From NCBI RefSeq assembly GCF_031432215.1, contig NZ_JAVKGN010000001.1, positions 1,355,421 to 1,419,420 on the forward strand: a DNA stretch of 64,000 nucleotides, given 5' to 3'. The notes under the pieces were generated by a model, which worked only from the letters and a program-made list of their open reading frames with translations, was not told the DNA's origin and ran no database searches. Position numbers and translations under genes: made by a program. The stretch comes from Halodesulfurarchaeum sp. HSR-GB. GTDB lineage: Archaea > Halobacteriota > Halobacteria > Halobacteriales > Halobacteriaceae. This document shows positions 19,196 through 28,382 of the stretch, piece after piece. The first letter of the stretch is position 1. Each line of letters opens with the position of its first letter.

Positions 19196-20188
19196 TCAGG
19201 GCCGCTCGGCAAATCGTGGAGTCGCCAGGTCGATCATCGTCGCCAGTCCCGGTCGGCCGCCTTTGACACGTGGGGCGGCGTTCACCACGACTGCGGGAGT
19301 GGTTACGTCACCGTGGAATCCGCCGTCGACGGTCACGTGCAGGTCCGGAGTCCCGGAAATCTCGATTTCGTCGCGTGGGTTTTCGGCCCCCAGGAACATG
19401 CTGAGGTCCAGTTCGATCGCCGGCTCGCCATCGACGTACCCCGTTCCAATCTGGTGGATGCCAGCGACTTCACCCGGTTCGGCAGTGAAATACTCGCTCT
19501 CGGTCCGGGTCTCGGCGACGACCGGGTCGATCGTCTCCTCGATCGACTCCAGGTCCCAGTCCAGCGCGGCTGCGAGCATGGCGATGGACTCGGGGAGGCC
19601 AACGTGGCCCGCCTCCGGCGCGATTTCCTCCTCCCAGACCTCCTCCGCGAGCCCCGCGCCGACCTTCTCCTGGAGTGGCTTGCGGCGCTGGCTCGCGTTC
19701 TGTACCCGGGTGATTTGCACTCGGTCGAGGTCCTGACAGGGCGTAGTGAGGACCGCCGGCAGCGTGTCCATCGCGAATCCGGGGTTGATCCCGGTTCCAA
19801 GCACCGTCTGGCCGTTCTCCCGGGCGATCTCGTCGAGTTCCGCGGCGGCATCCGGCTGGTGATACCAGGGGTAGGAGAGTTCCTCGGTGGTCGATATCAC
19901 GTCCGCGCCGGCAGCGACCGCGGCCTCGATCTGTGGGGTGATGGCGGTGACGTCCGAGAGCGTGGAGTGAAAGACCACGTCGGGCTCCTCGGCGAGTGCC
20001 GTGTCGGGATCGTCGGTCACCGTTACTCCCGTCTCGGTATCGAGATTCGCGACTGCAGCGAGGTCCTGACCAACTTTCTCCGGGTCGATGTCGATGGCCC
20101 CGACGAAGTCGATGCCGCGTGCGGCTGCCACCTGGACGATTCGCCTGCCGATCGGACCGATCCCGTATTGAACTGCTGTCGTTGTCAT
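19196..20188 (-). CDS. NAD(P)-dependent amine dehydrogenase (diaminopentanoate dehydrogenase-like)
   Basis: 330 residues. An N-terminal Rossmann domain (YGIGPIGRRIVQVAAARGIDFVGAIDID) is followed by a DapB/diaminopentanoate dehydrogenase-like catalytic part with GTGINPGFAMD and a C-terminal beta domain. Relatives oxidise 2,4-diaminopentanoate or reduce imines. The start overlaps the stop of the class III aminotransferase gene by four bases (ATGA), so the two enzymes are translationally coupled and probably act on the same amine or amino acid. The substrate cannot be read from sequence. Confidence 0.75.
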   Translation of the reverse strand: MTTTAVQYGIGPIGRRIVQVAAARGIDFVGAIDIDPEKVGQDLAAVANLDTETGVTVTDDPDTALAEEPDVVFHSTLSDVTAITPQIEAAVAAGADVISTTEELSYPWYHQPDAAAELDEIARENGQTVLGTGINPGFAMDTLPAVLTTPCQDLDRVQITRVQNASQRRKPLQEKVGAGLAEEVWEEEIAPEAGHVGLPESIAMLAAALDWDLESIEETIDPVVAETRTESEYFTAEPGEVAGIHQIGTGYVDGEPAIELDLSMFLGAENPRDEIEISGTPDLHVTVDGGFHGDVTTPAVVVNAAPRVKGGRPGLATMIDLATPRFAERP

Positions 20189-21516
20189 AGAACCTCCTCC
20201 GCCTGTAGTTCCTGTATCACTTCCTCGCTCGATTCGAGCAGGTCTTCGAGTTGTGCCTCCGTCGTCTGGTAGGAGACACTCCCCATGTGTCCCGGGAGGT
20301 GGTAGTGTCCCCGGTCGATCAGCCGGTCGTGGAATTCCACGAGGGCGGATCGATTCGTTGCCGTCTCGACTGCTTTCACGTCGGTCAGGGGTGCTTCTGG
20401 CTCGAAGTGCGGACAGAAGAGCGAACTCGTTCCAAGTACCCTGGCGTCCACACCCCGGTCCGCGAAGATTTCAGCGAGTCCTGAGCGCACCGTCTCGCCC
20501 CAGGATTCGGTGTGCTCGTAGACTGGCTCTGATTCGAGCACCTCCAGGGTGGCCAGGCCCGCCGTCGCGGTCATCGGATTCATCGTGAACGTCCCGCCGC
20601 CCGCCAGGATTGCCTGCTCCGGAGGCACGTTGGCGTTCGGTTTCGCCCGCTCGAAAAGATCCGCACGACCGGCGAGGCCGCCGATCGGAAGCCCCCCGCC
20701 GGCGACCTTGCCGAAGGACGTCAGGTCGGGCTCGATACCGACTCGCGCCTGATAGCTTCCGGGTGAAACCCGGAACCCGGTCACCACCTCGTCGAAGATC
20801 AACTGGGCGTCGCGGCGTCGGGTCTCCTCCCGGAGAAAGGCCAGGAAATCCGCCTCGCACTCGACCCCACCGCCGGCGAGCAACATGGGCTCGACGATGA
20901 CACCGCCCACGTCGTACTGCTCGAACAGGTCCTGGACGGCCGCTTCGTCGTTGATCGGGAAGGCGTGAACGTGCTCCTCGACTCCCGGCGGGAGTCCGGC
21001 TGTCGTCCGTCGGTCGAAGGGGCTGTGGACGGCACTCGACAGGTCCGAACTGCCCCCGTGCCAGCCGCCCTCGGCCTTGAGGATGTGGTCCTTGCCAGTC
21101 GTGGCCCTTGCGAGTCGGACGGCGTACATCGTCGCCTCGGTCCCAGAGGACGTAAATCGCAGGCGTTCGGCGGCTGGAAAGGCCTCCAGGATCTTCCGCC
21201 CGAAGGCGAGTCCCCGTTCGTTGGGGGTGCCATAGTGCAGTCCGTCGGCCGCCTGCTCCTGGACCGCTTCGACGACCGTTGGGTAGGCATGCCCCAGGAC
21301 GCTCGTCTGGTGGTTCATCCAGTAATCGACGTACTCGTTGCCGTCGACGTCCCGGATCGTCGCGCCGCTCGCTGACTCGACGTAGAGCGGGTGTGGCTCG
21401 TGGTATCTGATGTTGTGTGAGACCCCGCCCGGGAAGACCTCGGTCGCGGATTCGTGGAGGCGCTCGCTCCCGGGGGTCGTCCGTTCGGCGTGGTGTTTGT
21501 TACCGCCTGATTCCAT
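20185..21516 (-). CDS. class III aminotransferase (glutamate-1-semialdehyde aminomutase-like)
   Basis: PLP enzyme of about 443 residues. Seen: VFPGGVSHNIR, the substrate-entry run FTSSGTEATMYAVRLARA, the PLP-stacking region FDEVVTGFR and the Schiff-base lysine in LTSFGKVAGGGLPIGG. The family includes GSAM and many omega-aminotransferases. It is not necessarily the heme-pathway enzyme: the coupled amine dehydrogenase points to amino acid or diamine metabolism. ATG 21516 (MESGGNKHH) is favoured; ATG 21543 (MARPTEL) would also fit. Divergent from the MgtC gene. Confidence 0.8.
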   Translation of the reverse strand: MESGGNKHHAERTTPGSERLHESATEVFPGGVSHNIRYHEPHPLYVESASGATIRDVDGNEYVDYWMNHQTSVLGHAYPTVVEAVQEQAADGLHYGTPNERGLAFGRKILEAFPAAERLRFTSSGTEATMYAVRLARATTGKDHILKAEGGWHGGSSDLSSAVHSPFDRRTTAGLPPGVEEHVHAFPINDEAAVQDLFEQYDVGGVIVEPMLLAGGGVECEADFLAFLREETRRRDAQLIFDEVVTGFRVSPGSYQARVGIEPDLTSFGKVAGGGLPIGGLAGRADLFERAKPNANVPPEQAILAGGGTFTMNPMTATAGLATLEVLESEPVYEHTESWGETVRSGLAEIFADRGVDARVLGTSSLFCPHFEPEAPLTDVKAVETATNRSALVEFHDRLIDRGHYHLPGHMGSVSYQTTEAQLEDLLESSEEVIQELQAEEVL

Positions 21517-21602
21517 AGTCGGCAGTTCAGTTGGCCGCGCCATTACGTTTTGGTTCGTGATGGCCCCCATCGATTTTGTACTCGGGCGTCGAAGGGAGGG
21601 CC

Positions 21603-22844
21603 ATGCCCGAACCCTCCCTCTCGCTCGGACTCTCCGTGGCCGTGGCCTTCGGGATCGGTGCGATCATCGGCATGGAGCGCGAGCAGAGCGAGTCGGGAGG
21701 GGCCTACGCCGGGAGTCGCACGTTTCCGCTCTTTGCACTGTACGGGGCCCTCGTCTCCGCGTTCTTTCCGGCAGGGGTTCCACTCGCGCTGTTCACCGTA
21801 GCGCTGCCGCTGACCGTTGCCTACGCGGCGAAGATACACATCGAGGGGGACATGGGGCTCACGACGCTGGTCGCGGGCCTTGTCACGGTGGTTCTGGGAG
21901 CGATGACCACCCACTCCGACCGGGCGATGATCGCGGCTATCGTGACCGCAGGGATCGTCGTCGTGCTGCTCTCCTCGAAGGGGTGGATTCACGGTATTGC
22001 CGACAACATCGGTGAGGCCGAGCGCCGCGCGAGCGTGAAGTTCATCGTGGTCGTGCTCGTGGTGCTGCCCCTGTTGCCCGACCGAAATCTGGACGTGCTG
22101 TTGGGGCTCAATCCGCGGTACGTCTGGTTGATGGTCGTCTTGGTCTCGGGCCTGAGTTTCGCCGCGTACCTCCTGGGAGAGACGATCGGGGCCAAGCGAG
22201 GGATCGTCGCGACCGGGGTGCTCGGTGGTTTCGTCTCCTCGACTGCGACGGCGATGTCGATGGCCGAACGGACCCGGGAGGCCCCGTCGCTGTACCACAT
22301 CACGGCGTTCTCGGCAGTCATCGCGTCGATCGTGATGTTTCCCCGGGCGCTGGTCGAGGTCGCAGTCGTCAATCCGGCGTTGTTCCCACTCGTGCTCGTC
22401 CCGCTCGGGGGCATGACCGTCGCCGGGGCGGCGATCGCGGCCGTCGTCTACTGGCGGTCGACCGCTCACCAGAAAATCGAGGCCGACATTCAGAACCCGT
22501 TTCACCTCAGACCGGCCCTCGTCTTCGGGGCAGTGTTCGCCGTCGTCCTGCTGGTCTCGGAGTACGCCAACACCTGGTTCGGGGTCTCGGGGATCTACGG
22601 AACCGCGTTCGTCTCCGGGCTGGCGGACGTGGACGCGATCACGCTCTCGCTGAGTACCCTCTCGGCGAACGGTGAGATCTCGGATGCGGTCGCGACGACG
22701 GGGATCGTGATCGCCGCCATCGCGAACACGCTGGTCAAAGCGGGGCTCACCTGGGTGCTGGGGACCCGCGCGCTGGGACGCCTGGTGACGGCGATTCTGG
22801 GCACGGTGGCGATCGTGGGCGTGGTCCTCGTGCTCCTGCTCTGA
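21603..22844 (+). CDS. MgtC/SapB-DUF4010 membrane protein
   Basis: 413 residues. The N-terminal domain has the MgtC signature GIGAIIGMEREQ with an acidic residue inside the first hydrophobic hairpin, followed by the DUF4010 C-terminal membrane domain (GVLGGFVSSTATAMSMAERT, then ISGIYGTAFVSGLADVDAITLS-like region). Around ten transmembrane segments. MgtC relatives influence Mg2+ and phosphate homeostasis; DUF4010 fusions are uncharacterised. It lies 87 bases upstream of a cation P-type ATPase on the same strand, hinting at a shared role in divalent cations. Confidence 0.8.
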   Translation: MPEPSLSLGLSVAVAFGIGAIIGMEREQSESGGAYAGSRTFPLFALYGALVSAFFPAGVPLALFTVALPLTVAYAAKIHIEGDMGLTTLVAGLVTVVLGAMTTHSDRAMIAAIVTAGIVVVLLSSKGWIHGIADNIGEAERRASVKFIVVVLVVLPLLPDRNLDVLLGLNPRYVWLMVVLVSGLSFAAYLLGETIGAKRGIVATGVLGGFVSSTATAMSMAERTREAPSLYHITAFSAVIASIVMFPRALVEVAVVNPALFPLVLVPLGGMTVAGAAIAAVVYWRSTAHQKIEADIQNPFHLRPALVFGAVFAVVLLVSEYANTWFGVSGIYGTAFVSGLADVDAITLSLSTLSANGEISDAVATTGIVIAAIANTLVKAGLTWVLGTRALGRLVTAILGTVAIVGVVLVLLL

Positions 22845-22931
22845 GGAAGTTGGAACAACGGCGATTGTGACACTCCAAAAGTTAACCTGGTGACGTGTGA
22901 AGCATTCAAACACCGATACTCGGGAGACGAA

Positions 22932-25655
22932 ATGAACGACAAACCGATCGAAACGCCGTGGGCGGCGGACGCCTCGACGGTCACAGAGCACTACGAGGTG
23001 GACCCTGAGACTGGGCTCTCCGATCGTGCCGTCGCCGCCCGGACGGACCAGTTCGGCCCGAACACGCTCCGGGAGCAGGAGCAGCGCTCGGCTTGGCGAA
23101 CCCTTTTCGACCAGTTCCGGAGTGCGATCGTCCTGCTGTTGGCCGCTGCCGGGGTGGCCGCGTTCCTGCTGGGAAAGTTCGTCGAGGGGGTCTCGATCTT
23201 CGTCGTTCTGGTGATCAACGGGGCCATCGGGTTCGTCACCGAACGGCGAGCGATCGCCTCGGTCGAAAGCTTACAGGAACTCTCGGAGATCGAAGCCCGT
23301 GTTCGACGTAACGGGGAGGTAGTGACGATCTCGGCTGCCGAGCTGGTGCCCGGCGACGTCGTAATTCTGAACGCGGGGGCGGTCGTGCCGGCCGACCTGC
23401 GGGTGCTAGAGGCCTCGAAGTTACAGGCTGATGAGTCCGCACTCACGGGTGAATCCGTCCCGGTTGGGAAATCCAGTGCGCCCGTCGATGCCGACACACC
23501 CCTCGCCGAGCGGGAGAACATGCTCTACAAGGGGACTCACGTCACTCGCGGCACGGCGGAGGCGGTCGTGGTTGCGACGGGGATGGACACCGAACTCGGC
23601 ACGATCTCGGCCTCGCTCGCGGAGACCGCGAGGGAAAAGACCCCGTTGCAGGCTGACCTCGACGAACTCGGACACACCCTGGTCCCGTTTCTGCTCGTCG
23701 TCGCGGCGATCGTCCTCGTTTCGGGGTGGTTCCGGGGTCAGGACCTCTTCTTGATGGTCGAGACGGCGATCGCGCTGGCCATTGCCACAGTCCCTGAGGG
23801 GTTGCCGGTCGTGGCGACGCTGTTGCTCGCGAGGGGGATGTGGCGGATGGCCGATCGTGATGCCCTCGTGAGTAATCTGGCATCTGTCGAGACGCTGGGC
23901 TCGACGAACGTCATCTGCACGGACAAGACCGGCACGCTGACGGAAAACGAGATGACTGTCACCGAGTATCTCCTTCCCAGCGGGTCCGTCTCGGTGACGG
24001 GGACCGGGGTCGATTCGACCGGGACCTTCGAGCAAGCGGGTGAACCGATCGAGACGCCATCGGGGCCGCTCCTGGAAGCCCTGGAAGTGGGTGTGCTTTG
24101 TAACAATGCTGCTGTGGAACCCGGATCCGAGGGTGACCTGGCGGCAACAGGTGACCCGACGGAGGTCGCACTCCTGGTGGCCGGGCTGAAAGCCGGTATC
24201 GACCGATCGGAACTGCTCGAAACCGTCCCGGAGGCCCGGGAGGTGTCCTTCGATCCGGCGCGGAAGATGATGGCGACCTACCACGAGGCGGATGGGCAAT
24301 ACCGGGTCGCTGTCAAGGGCGCGCCGGAGGCGGTAGTGGAAGCCGCGGACAGGGTGCTTGGGGAAGATGGGACGGATTCGCTCTCGGAGGCCGACCGAGA
24401 GGCGTGGCTCGCGGAGAGCGAACGCATGGCCGAGGACGGCCTTCGGGTGCTCGCGCTCGCGACGAAGACGGTCGGCGACTCCGAGGCCCCACCCTACGAG
24501 GGGCTCTCACTGATCGGCCTGGTCGCGATGATCGACCCACCCCGAACGGCGGTCGCGGAGACGATCCAGCGCTGTCAGGACGCGGGTGTCAGGGTTGTCA
24601 TGGCGACTGGTGATCACGCCGGGACGGCCAGGAACGTCGGCCGGAGCGTCGGCCTGGCGACGGACGAGGATCCCGAGCCGGTCCTTGGGTCGGCCCTTGA
24701 CGATCCCGAGTCCCTCGCAGAATCGGAGCGCGAGCGCCTGCTTGATGCCTCGATTTTCGCCCGGGTGAGTCCCGAGAACAAACTCGACCTCATCGAACTC
24801 CACCAGACGGCCGGGTCGGTCGTCGCCATGACCGGCGATGGGGTGAACGACGCGCCGGCCCTGAAAAACGCCGATATCGGGGTTGCGATGGGGCAGCGAG
24901 GGACACAGGTCGCCCGAGAAGCCTCGGACATGGTCCTCCGGGACGACAACTTCGAGAGCATCTATCACGCCATCCGCGAGGGGCGGGTCATCTTTCGGAA
25001 CATCCGGAAGTTCGTCGTGTACCTCATGTCCTGTAACCTGAGCGAGTTGCTCGCGATCCTGCTGGCCTCGATCGTCGGATTTCCGCTCCCACTGTTGCCG
25101 CTGCAGATCCTCTTTCTCAACGTCGTGACCGACATCTTTCCGGCCTTTGCGCTGGGTGGCTGTGCCGGTGATTCGGAGATCATGTGTCGGCCGCCGCGGG
25201 ACCAGGACGAGCCGATTCTGACCCGCGCTCACTGGACGGAGTTGGGTCTCTATGGGGCTTTGATCGCGGTCGCGACCGTGGGGGCATTTGCCCTCGGCGG
25301 GCAGCTCTACGGCGGGATGGGCCACCCGGAAGTCGTGACCATCTCGTTTTTGACCCTGGCCTTCGCTCAGCTCTGGCACGTGTTCAACATGCGCGATCCC
25401 GCTTCGGGGGTGTTGCGAAACGAGGTGACCGAGAACGGGTACGTGTGGGGCGCACTCGCGCTCTCATCGCTGCTTGTGGTGGGCACGGTCTACCTGCCCG
25501 GCGTTTCGCTGGCGCTCGGGACCGCACCGATTCAGGCCGAAGGGTGGCTGGTGGTCCTCGGGATGAGCCTGGTGCCACTCCTGGTGGGCCAGGTGGTGTT
25601 GGCGCTCAGAGATCGCCTGAACTCGCCCGACCCCGACAGTGGCAACCGTTCGTAA
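22932..25655 (+). CDS. P-type cation ATPase (P2A Ca2+-like)
   Basis: 907 residues with the full P-type architecture: N-terminal cation ATPase domain, actuator loop (ALTGES), M4 signature PEGLPVV, phosphorylation motif CTDKTGTLTENEM, ATP-binding KGAPE, hinge TGDGVNDAPALKNADIG, and M6 with FLNVVTDIFPA. The M4 and M6 motifs resemble SERCA/PMR1-type Ca2+ or Mn2+ pumps rather than heavy-metal pumps. ATG 22932 (MNDKPIETPW) follows a purine-rich GGGAGACGA and matches the family start. Confidence 0.92.
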   Translation: MNDKPIETPWAADASTVTEHYEVDPETGLSDRAVAARTDQFGPNTLREQEQRSAWRTLFDQFRSAIVLLLAAAGVAAFLLGKFVEGVSIFVVLVINGAIGFVTERRAIASVESLQELSEIEARVRRNGEVVTISAAELVPGDVVILNAGAVVPADLRVLEASKLQADESALTGESVPVGKSSAPVDADTPLAERENMLYKGTHVTRGTAEAVVVATGMDTELGTISASLAETAREKTPLQADLDELGHTLVPFLLVVAAIVLVSGWFRGQDLFLMVETAIALAIATVPEGLPVVATLLLARGMWRMADRDALVSNLASVETLGSTNVICTDKTGTLTENEMTVTEYLLPSGSVSVTGTGVDSTGTFEQAGEPIETPSGPLLEALEVGVLCNNAAVEPGSEGDLAATGDPTEVALLVAGLKAGIDRSELLETVPEAREVSFDPARKMMATYHEADGQYRVAVKGAPEAVVEAADRVLGEDGTDSLSEADREAWLAESERMAEDGLRVLALATKTVGDSEAPPYEGLSLIGLVAMIDPPRTAVAETIQRCQDAGVRVVMATGDHAGTARNVGRSVGLATDEDPEPVLGSALDDPESLAESERERLLDASIFARVSPENKLDLIELHQTAGSVVAMTGDGVNDAPALKNADIGVAMGQRGTQVAREASDMVLRDDNFESIYHAIREGRVIFRNIRKFVVYLMSCNLSELLAILLASIVGFPLPLLPLQILFLNVVTDIFPAFALGGCAGDSEIMCRPPRDQDEPILTRAHWTELGLYGALIAVATVGAFALGGQLYGGMGHPEVVTISFLTLAFAQLWHVFNMRDPASGVLRNEVTENGYVWGALALSSLLVVGTVYLPGVSLALGTAPIQAEGWLVVLGMSLVPLLVGQVVLALRDRLNSPDPDSGNRS

Positions 25656-25695
25656 CCGGGAAAGTGTCTTTGGGACTGCCCCCCACCCTCCGTTC

Positions 25696-26592
25696 ATGGA
25701 ACCGGAAACCGTCTCGCGGGTCTCGCCCGGATCGGCCCTCTACTATCTCGATCCGGGGGCGTTCGGGCCGGCGACCTACTGTTCGGTGTACGTTTATGAC
25801 ACTCCGCGACCGGCCGTGATCGACACCGGCCTGGGGACGAACTATCAGGCGATTCTAGACGCTCTGGAGGCGCTGGGCATCGACTGTGGGGAGTTGGCCA
25901 TCATTCCAACCCACGTCCATCTGGATCACGCGGGCGGGGCTGGCTACCTCGCCGAGGCGTGTCCCGGGGCCGAGGTATTGGTCCACGAGGCGGGAGCGTC
26001 CCATCTGGTCGATCCGGCCCGGCTCTGGGCGGGGACGAAGGCCGCCGTGGGCGAGCAGATTCAGTACTACACCGAACCGAAACCGGTCCCGGAAGCACGG
26101 ATCGTCGAACTCGGTGATGGGGACAGAATCGACCTGGGCGACCGAGAGCTTTCGGTTCACCACGCGCCAGGGCACGCGTTCCACCAGGCGGTGTTCCAGG
26201 ACGAGGCCACTGGCGGAGTGTTCACCGCTGACGCGGCCGGCATTCATACTCCCGGTGTTGACGGTGTCCGACCGACCAGTCCGCCACCCGGGTTCGATCT
26301 GACGGGCTGTCTGGCGGACATCGACCTGATCCAAGAACTCGATCCGACGGCCCTCTACTACGCACATTTCGGTCCGGCCGAGCCAGCGGACTTGCTCGCG
26401 GAGTACGCCACAGTGCTCGAATCCTGGGTCGAGTCAGTTGCAGACAAGCGACGGGAGTTGGGTGCCGATGATGCGGTCGTGGAGTATTTCGTCTCGCGAA
26501 CGGACACCGTCGAGGCCTGGGGCCCGGTCAAGGCACGGGCGGAGGTCGCGATGAACGTGCGAGGTGTGTTGGAGTATTTGGACGGCGAGTGA
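25696..26592 (+). CDS. MBL-fold metallo-hydrolase
   Basis: 298 residues. The dinuclear metal motif HVHLDHAGG (HxHxDH), the later His (HHAPGHA), Asp (FTADAAG) and the C-terminal YYAHFGP are all present, so it should be catalytically competent. It belongs to the glyoxalase II/RNase Z-like branch with a C-terminal helical extension; the substrate is unknown. It is the last gene before the accessory block starting at 26593. Confidence 0.85.
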   Translation: MEPETVSRVSPGSALYYLDPGAFGPATYCSVYVYDTPRPAVIDTGLGTNYQAILDALEALGIDCGELAIIPTHVHLDHAGGAGYLAEACPGAEVLVHEAGASHLVDPARLWAGTKAAVGEQIQYYTEPKPVPEARIVELGDGDRIDLGDRELSVHHAPGHAFHQAVFQDEATGGVFTADAAGIHTPGVDGVRPTSPPPGFDLTGCLADIDLIQELDPTALYYAHFGPAEPADLLAEYATVLESWVESVADKRRELGADDAVVEYFVSRTDTVEAWGPVKARAEVAMNVRGVLEYLDGE

Positions 26593-26599
26593 AGTGACG

Positions 26600-26691
26600 A
26601 AATCTCCGCAGACTGTTAGGGTGACGTCGCGCTCCCGCTGGTTCAGGATCACCCGCCGACCGTCGGGATCGCGGTAGTTTTTGAGTTGCAT
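26600..26691 (-). pseudogene. N-terminal scrap of a tyrosine integrase
   Basis: On the minus strand from an ATG at 26691 the sequence reads MQLKNYRDPDGRRVILNQRE, which resembles the first residues of haloarchaeal XerC/D-like site-specific integrases. The frame then loses resemblance within about ten residues and runs into the MBL gene; none of the catalytic R-H-R-Y region is present. The match is short, so the call is tentative, but it lies exactly where the conserved chromosome gives way to accessory DNA. Confidence 0.4.
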
Positions 26692-26777
26692 CTTCGTCCG
26701 AGTTATCGATAGCCCGGACCATAACCCAAAGATTTGGGCCTCGATCGAGCCCGATCGGCGGCGAACCAGACCTAAAG

Positions 26778-26806
26778 TGTCCGACTTCACCATGACTTCT
26801 CGGACA
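26778..26806. repeat. TGTCCGA hairpin, left copy
   Basis: TGTCCGA (26778-26784) pairs with TCGGACA (26800-26806) around a 15-base loop. The ten bases TGTCCGACTT recur at 27394, so the membrane-protein gene between them is bracketed by two related hairpins. Confidence 0.5.
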
Positions 26807-26833
26807 TCAAATTACACCTGAATAAATTTGGGT

Positions 26834-27352
26834 CTATGTGAATACCAGTAACGCAGAGAGTATTCCAAACCCGAAAAGTAGTAAAAGAGTATTGTAAAAT
26901 CTCCATTTGCTTACGTTTGTAGTTGTTTTCGCAATACTGTCATTTAGATCATTGTAGTACTCCATTAGGTTCCTTAGGGCCTCGGTATATTCGCTTGATT
27001 CACTCTCGATCTTTTGAAATAAACCAGGGTTATAGCCGATGTGATAATTTCCTGAATCACTATATTTGACAGCAGTATATGCGATTCCAATTAATGAGGG
27101 TGCTAACGGATATATGACTTCTACCCCATTTAGATATTCCATGCCTCCCGCTGGCATCACTCTGCTCGTTGTCAGGATAAATCCAATAAATACCAAATGG
27201 TAATAGATGAAATTGAATAATGATTCACGAGCTGAAGAAAGGGCCACTATTTGTCTCTTTGTTCGCAAATGAGCTTCGTTAAGACCTTTCTCCCAGAATT
27301 TCTCTTTGTGTGTTAGCTCTCCTTTTCCCCAATTATCAGATTCAGATTTCAT
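26834..27352 (-). CDS. low-GC three-TM protein, unknown
   Basis: 172 residues, much poorer in GC and less acidic than its neighbours. A charged N-terminus (1-45) is followed by hydrophobic segments near 46-62, 78-93 and 152-171, with a polar, possibly coiled region (110-148) before the last. No family recognised with certainty. The size and layout are reminiscent of membrane effector proteins of defence systems (SLATT-like), but there is no partner nucleotidyltransferase or protease beside it. It stands alone between two TGTCCGACTT hairpins in the accessory block. Confidence 0.75.
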   Translation of the reverse strand: MKSESDNWGKGELTHKEKFWEKGLNEAHLRTKRQIVALSSARESLFNFIYYHLVFIGFILTTSRVMPAGGMEYLNGVEVIYPLAPSLIGIAYTAVKYSDSGNYHIGYNPGLFQKIESESSEYTEALRNLMEYYNDLNDSIAKTTTNVSKWRFYNTLLLLFGFGILSALLVFT

Positions 27353-27393
27353 AGTTCGGCATTGATGTGTTTTACAAATAAATCAACTTCCCC

Positions 27394-27422
27394 TGTCCGA
27401 CTTGTCTACGGAAAGTCGGACA
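27394..27422. repeat. perfect TGTCCGACTT hairpin, right copy
   Basis: TGTCCGACTT (27394-27403), nine-base loop, AAGTCGGACA (27413-27422): a perfect 10-bp stem. It lies upstream of the minus-strand gene ending at 26834 and eight bases before the left end of element 3. It may be a terminator, an old element end or a recombination site. Confidence 0.5.
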
Positions 27423-27526
27423 CGGATTACGGAAGTGCAAGGAGAAAGCCTCGCGCTTTAGCGCGGGGATGAATCCGAGGTTACAAACAATAAACCACCA
27501 GACACAGCCTACCCGTAATCCTCACC

Positions 27527-27536
27527 TTTATATTAA
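27527..27536 (+). promoter_or_regulatory. TATA box of tnpB (element 3)
   Basis: TTTATATTAA, 30 bases before the GTG at 27557, in the same place as in element 2. It predicts a leaderless transcript of the now interrupted gene. Confidence 0.6.
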
Positions 27537-27556
27537 TAGACAATATATTTTTGCGT

Positions 27557-28382
27557 GTGAGCGACCGGCCACAACGAACGAACACGTACACTGCCGAACC
27601 GGTCAGTGACCGGTATCGGGAGTGCTTGTTTGACTGGCTGGCCGCCCACGCTCCGCTCTGGAACCAGATCAACTACCGTCGACGTCAACAATACTTCGAT
27701 GAAGACGGTGACGTGTGGAAGGCTACCTACACCGACCTGTACGACCGATACGCCCCAATCCTCGGGAAAGCAACGTGCCAGCAGATCGCCCGCAAAAACA
27801 GTGAAGCCTGGCGCAGTCACTTCGAACTCCTCTCAGTGTACCAAGACGAGTCGAATCAGACTGTGACGGAGAAACCGTCACCGCCCGGATATTGGGGAAA
27901 CCGTGAGGACGGCTACGAGTTGCACGGTCTCGTCCGAAATGACTTGTACACGTTCGACTGGGACGAGGATACCAGCACGCTCGAATTCGGCGTCGGTGAG
28001 GTCCTCAAAGACCGGTACAACTTCGAGCATAACGAGCGGATAACGCTCCAGGTACGCGGTGATCCGCAATGGCGCGGTGAGGATAGTCGATTAGAGCTCA
28101 TCTACGATGAGCACGCTGAGACGCTTCGTGTCCAGCACCCTGTCCGCATTCAACCAGACAAACTGCAAGAACAGCGGCAGGCTGCATTCACTCAGACACT
28201 CGATACCGAGAACACGACGCATTCAGCAGCAATCGACGTCGGCGCAAACAACACACTGGCGGTCGTCACTGATGGGGGTGACACCGCCGTATACCACGCC
28301 CGCCCCGAATTTGAACGGTTCCAGAAGCAGTCAGATCGAATCGCAACACTCCAATCACGACTCCCAGCCGAACAGTACACGA
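27557..28382 (+). pseudogene. tnpB: tnpB of element 3, 5' part
   Basis: GTG start (VSDRPQRTNTYT). About 275 residues closely matching the element 2 protein up to LPAEQYTS, including RuvC-I AIDVGANN. The frame then enters the nested element and meets a stop at 28448. Removing 28383-29735 joins ACG A to GTA AAC AG, giving T-S-K-Q and restoring the frame into the 3' part. The truncated product has no RuvC-II or RuvC-III. Confidence 0.85.

Noticed and set aside
20185-21516. Calling the class III aminotransferase hemL
   Set aside because: GSAM-like motifs are present, but coupling to an amine dehydrogenase and the divergent N-terminus make the heme role unsupported.
26834-27352. Calling the low-GC membrane protein a known defence effector
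   Set aside because: The topology fits several effector families, but no signature or partner gene is visible.
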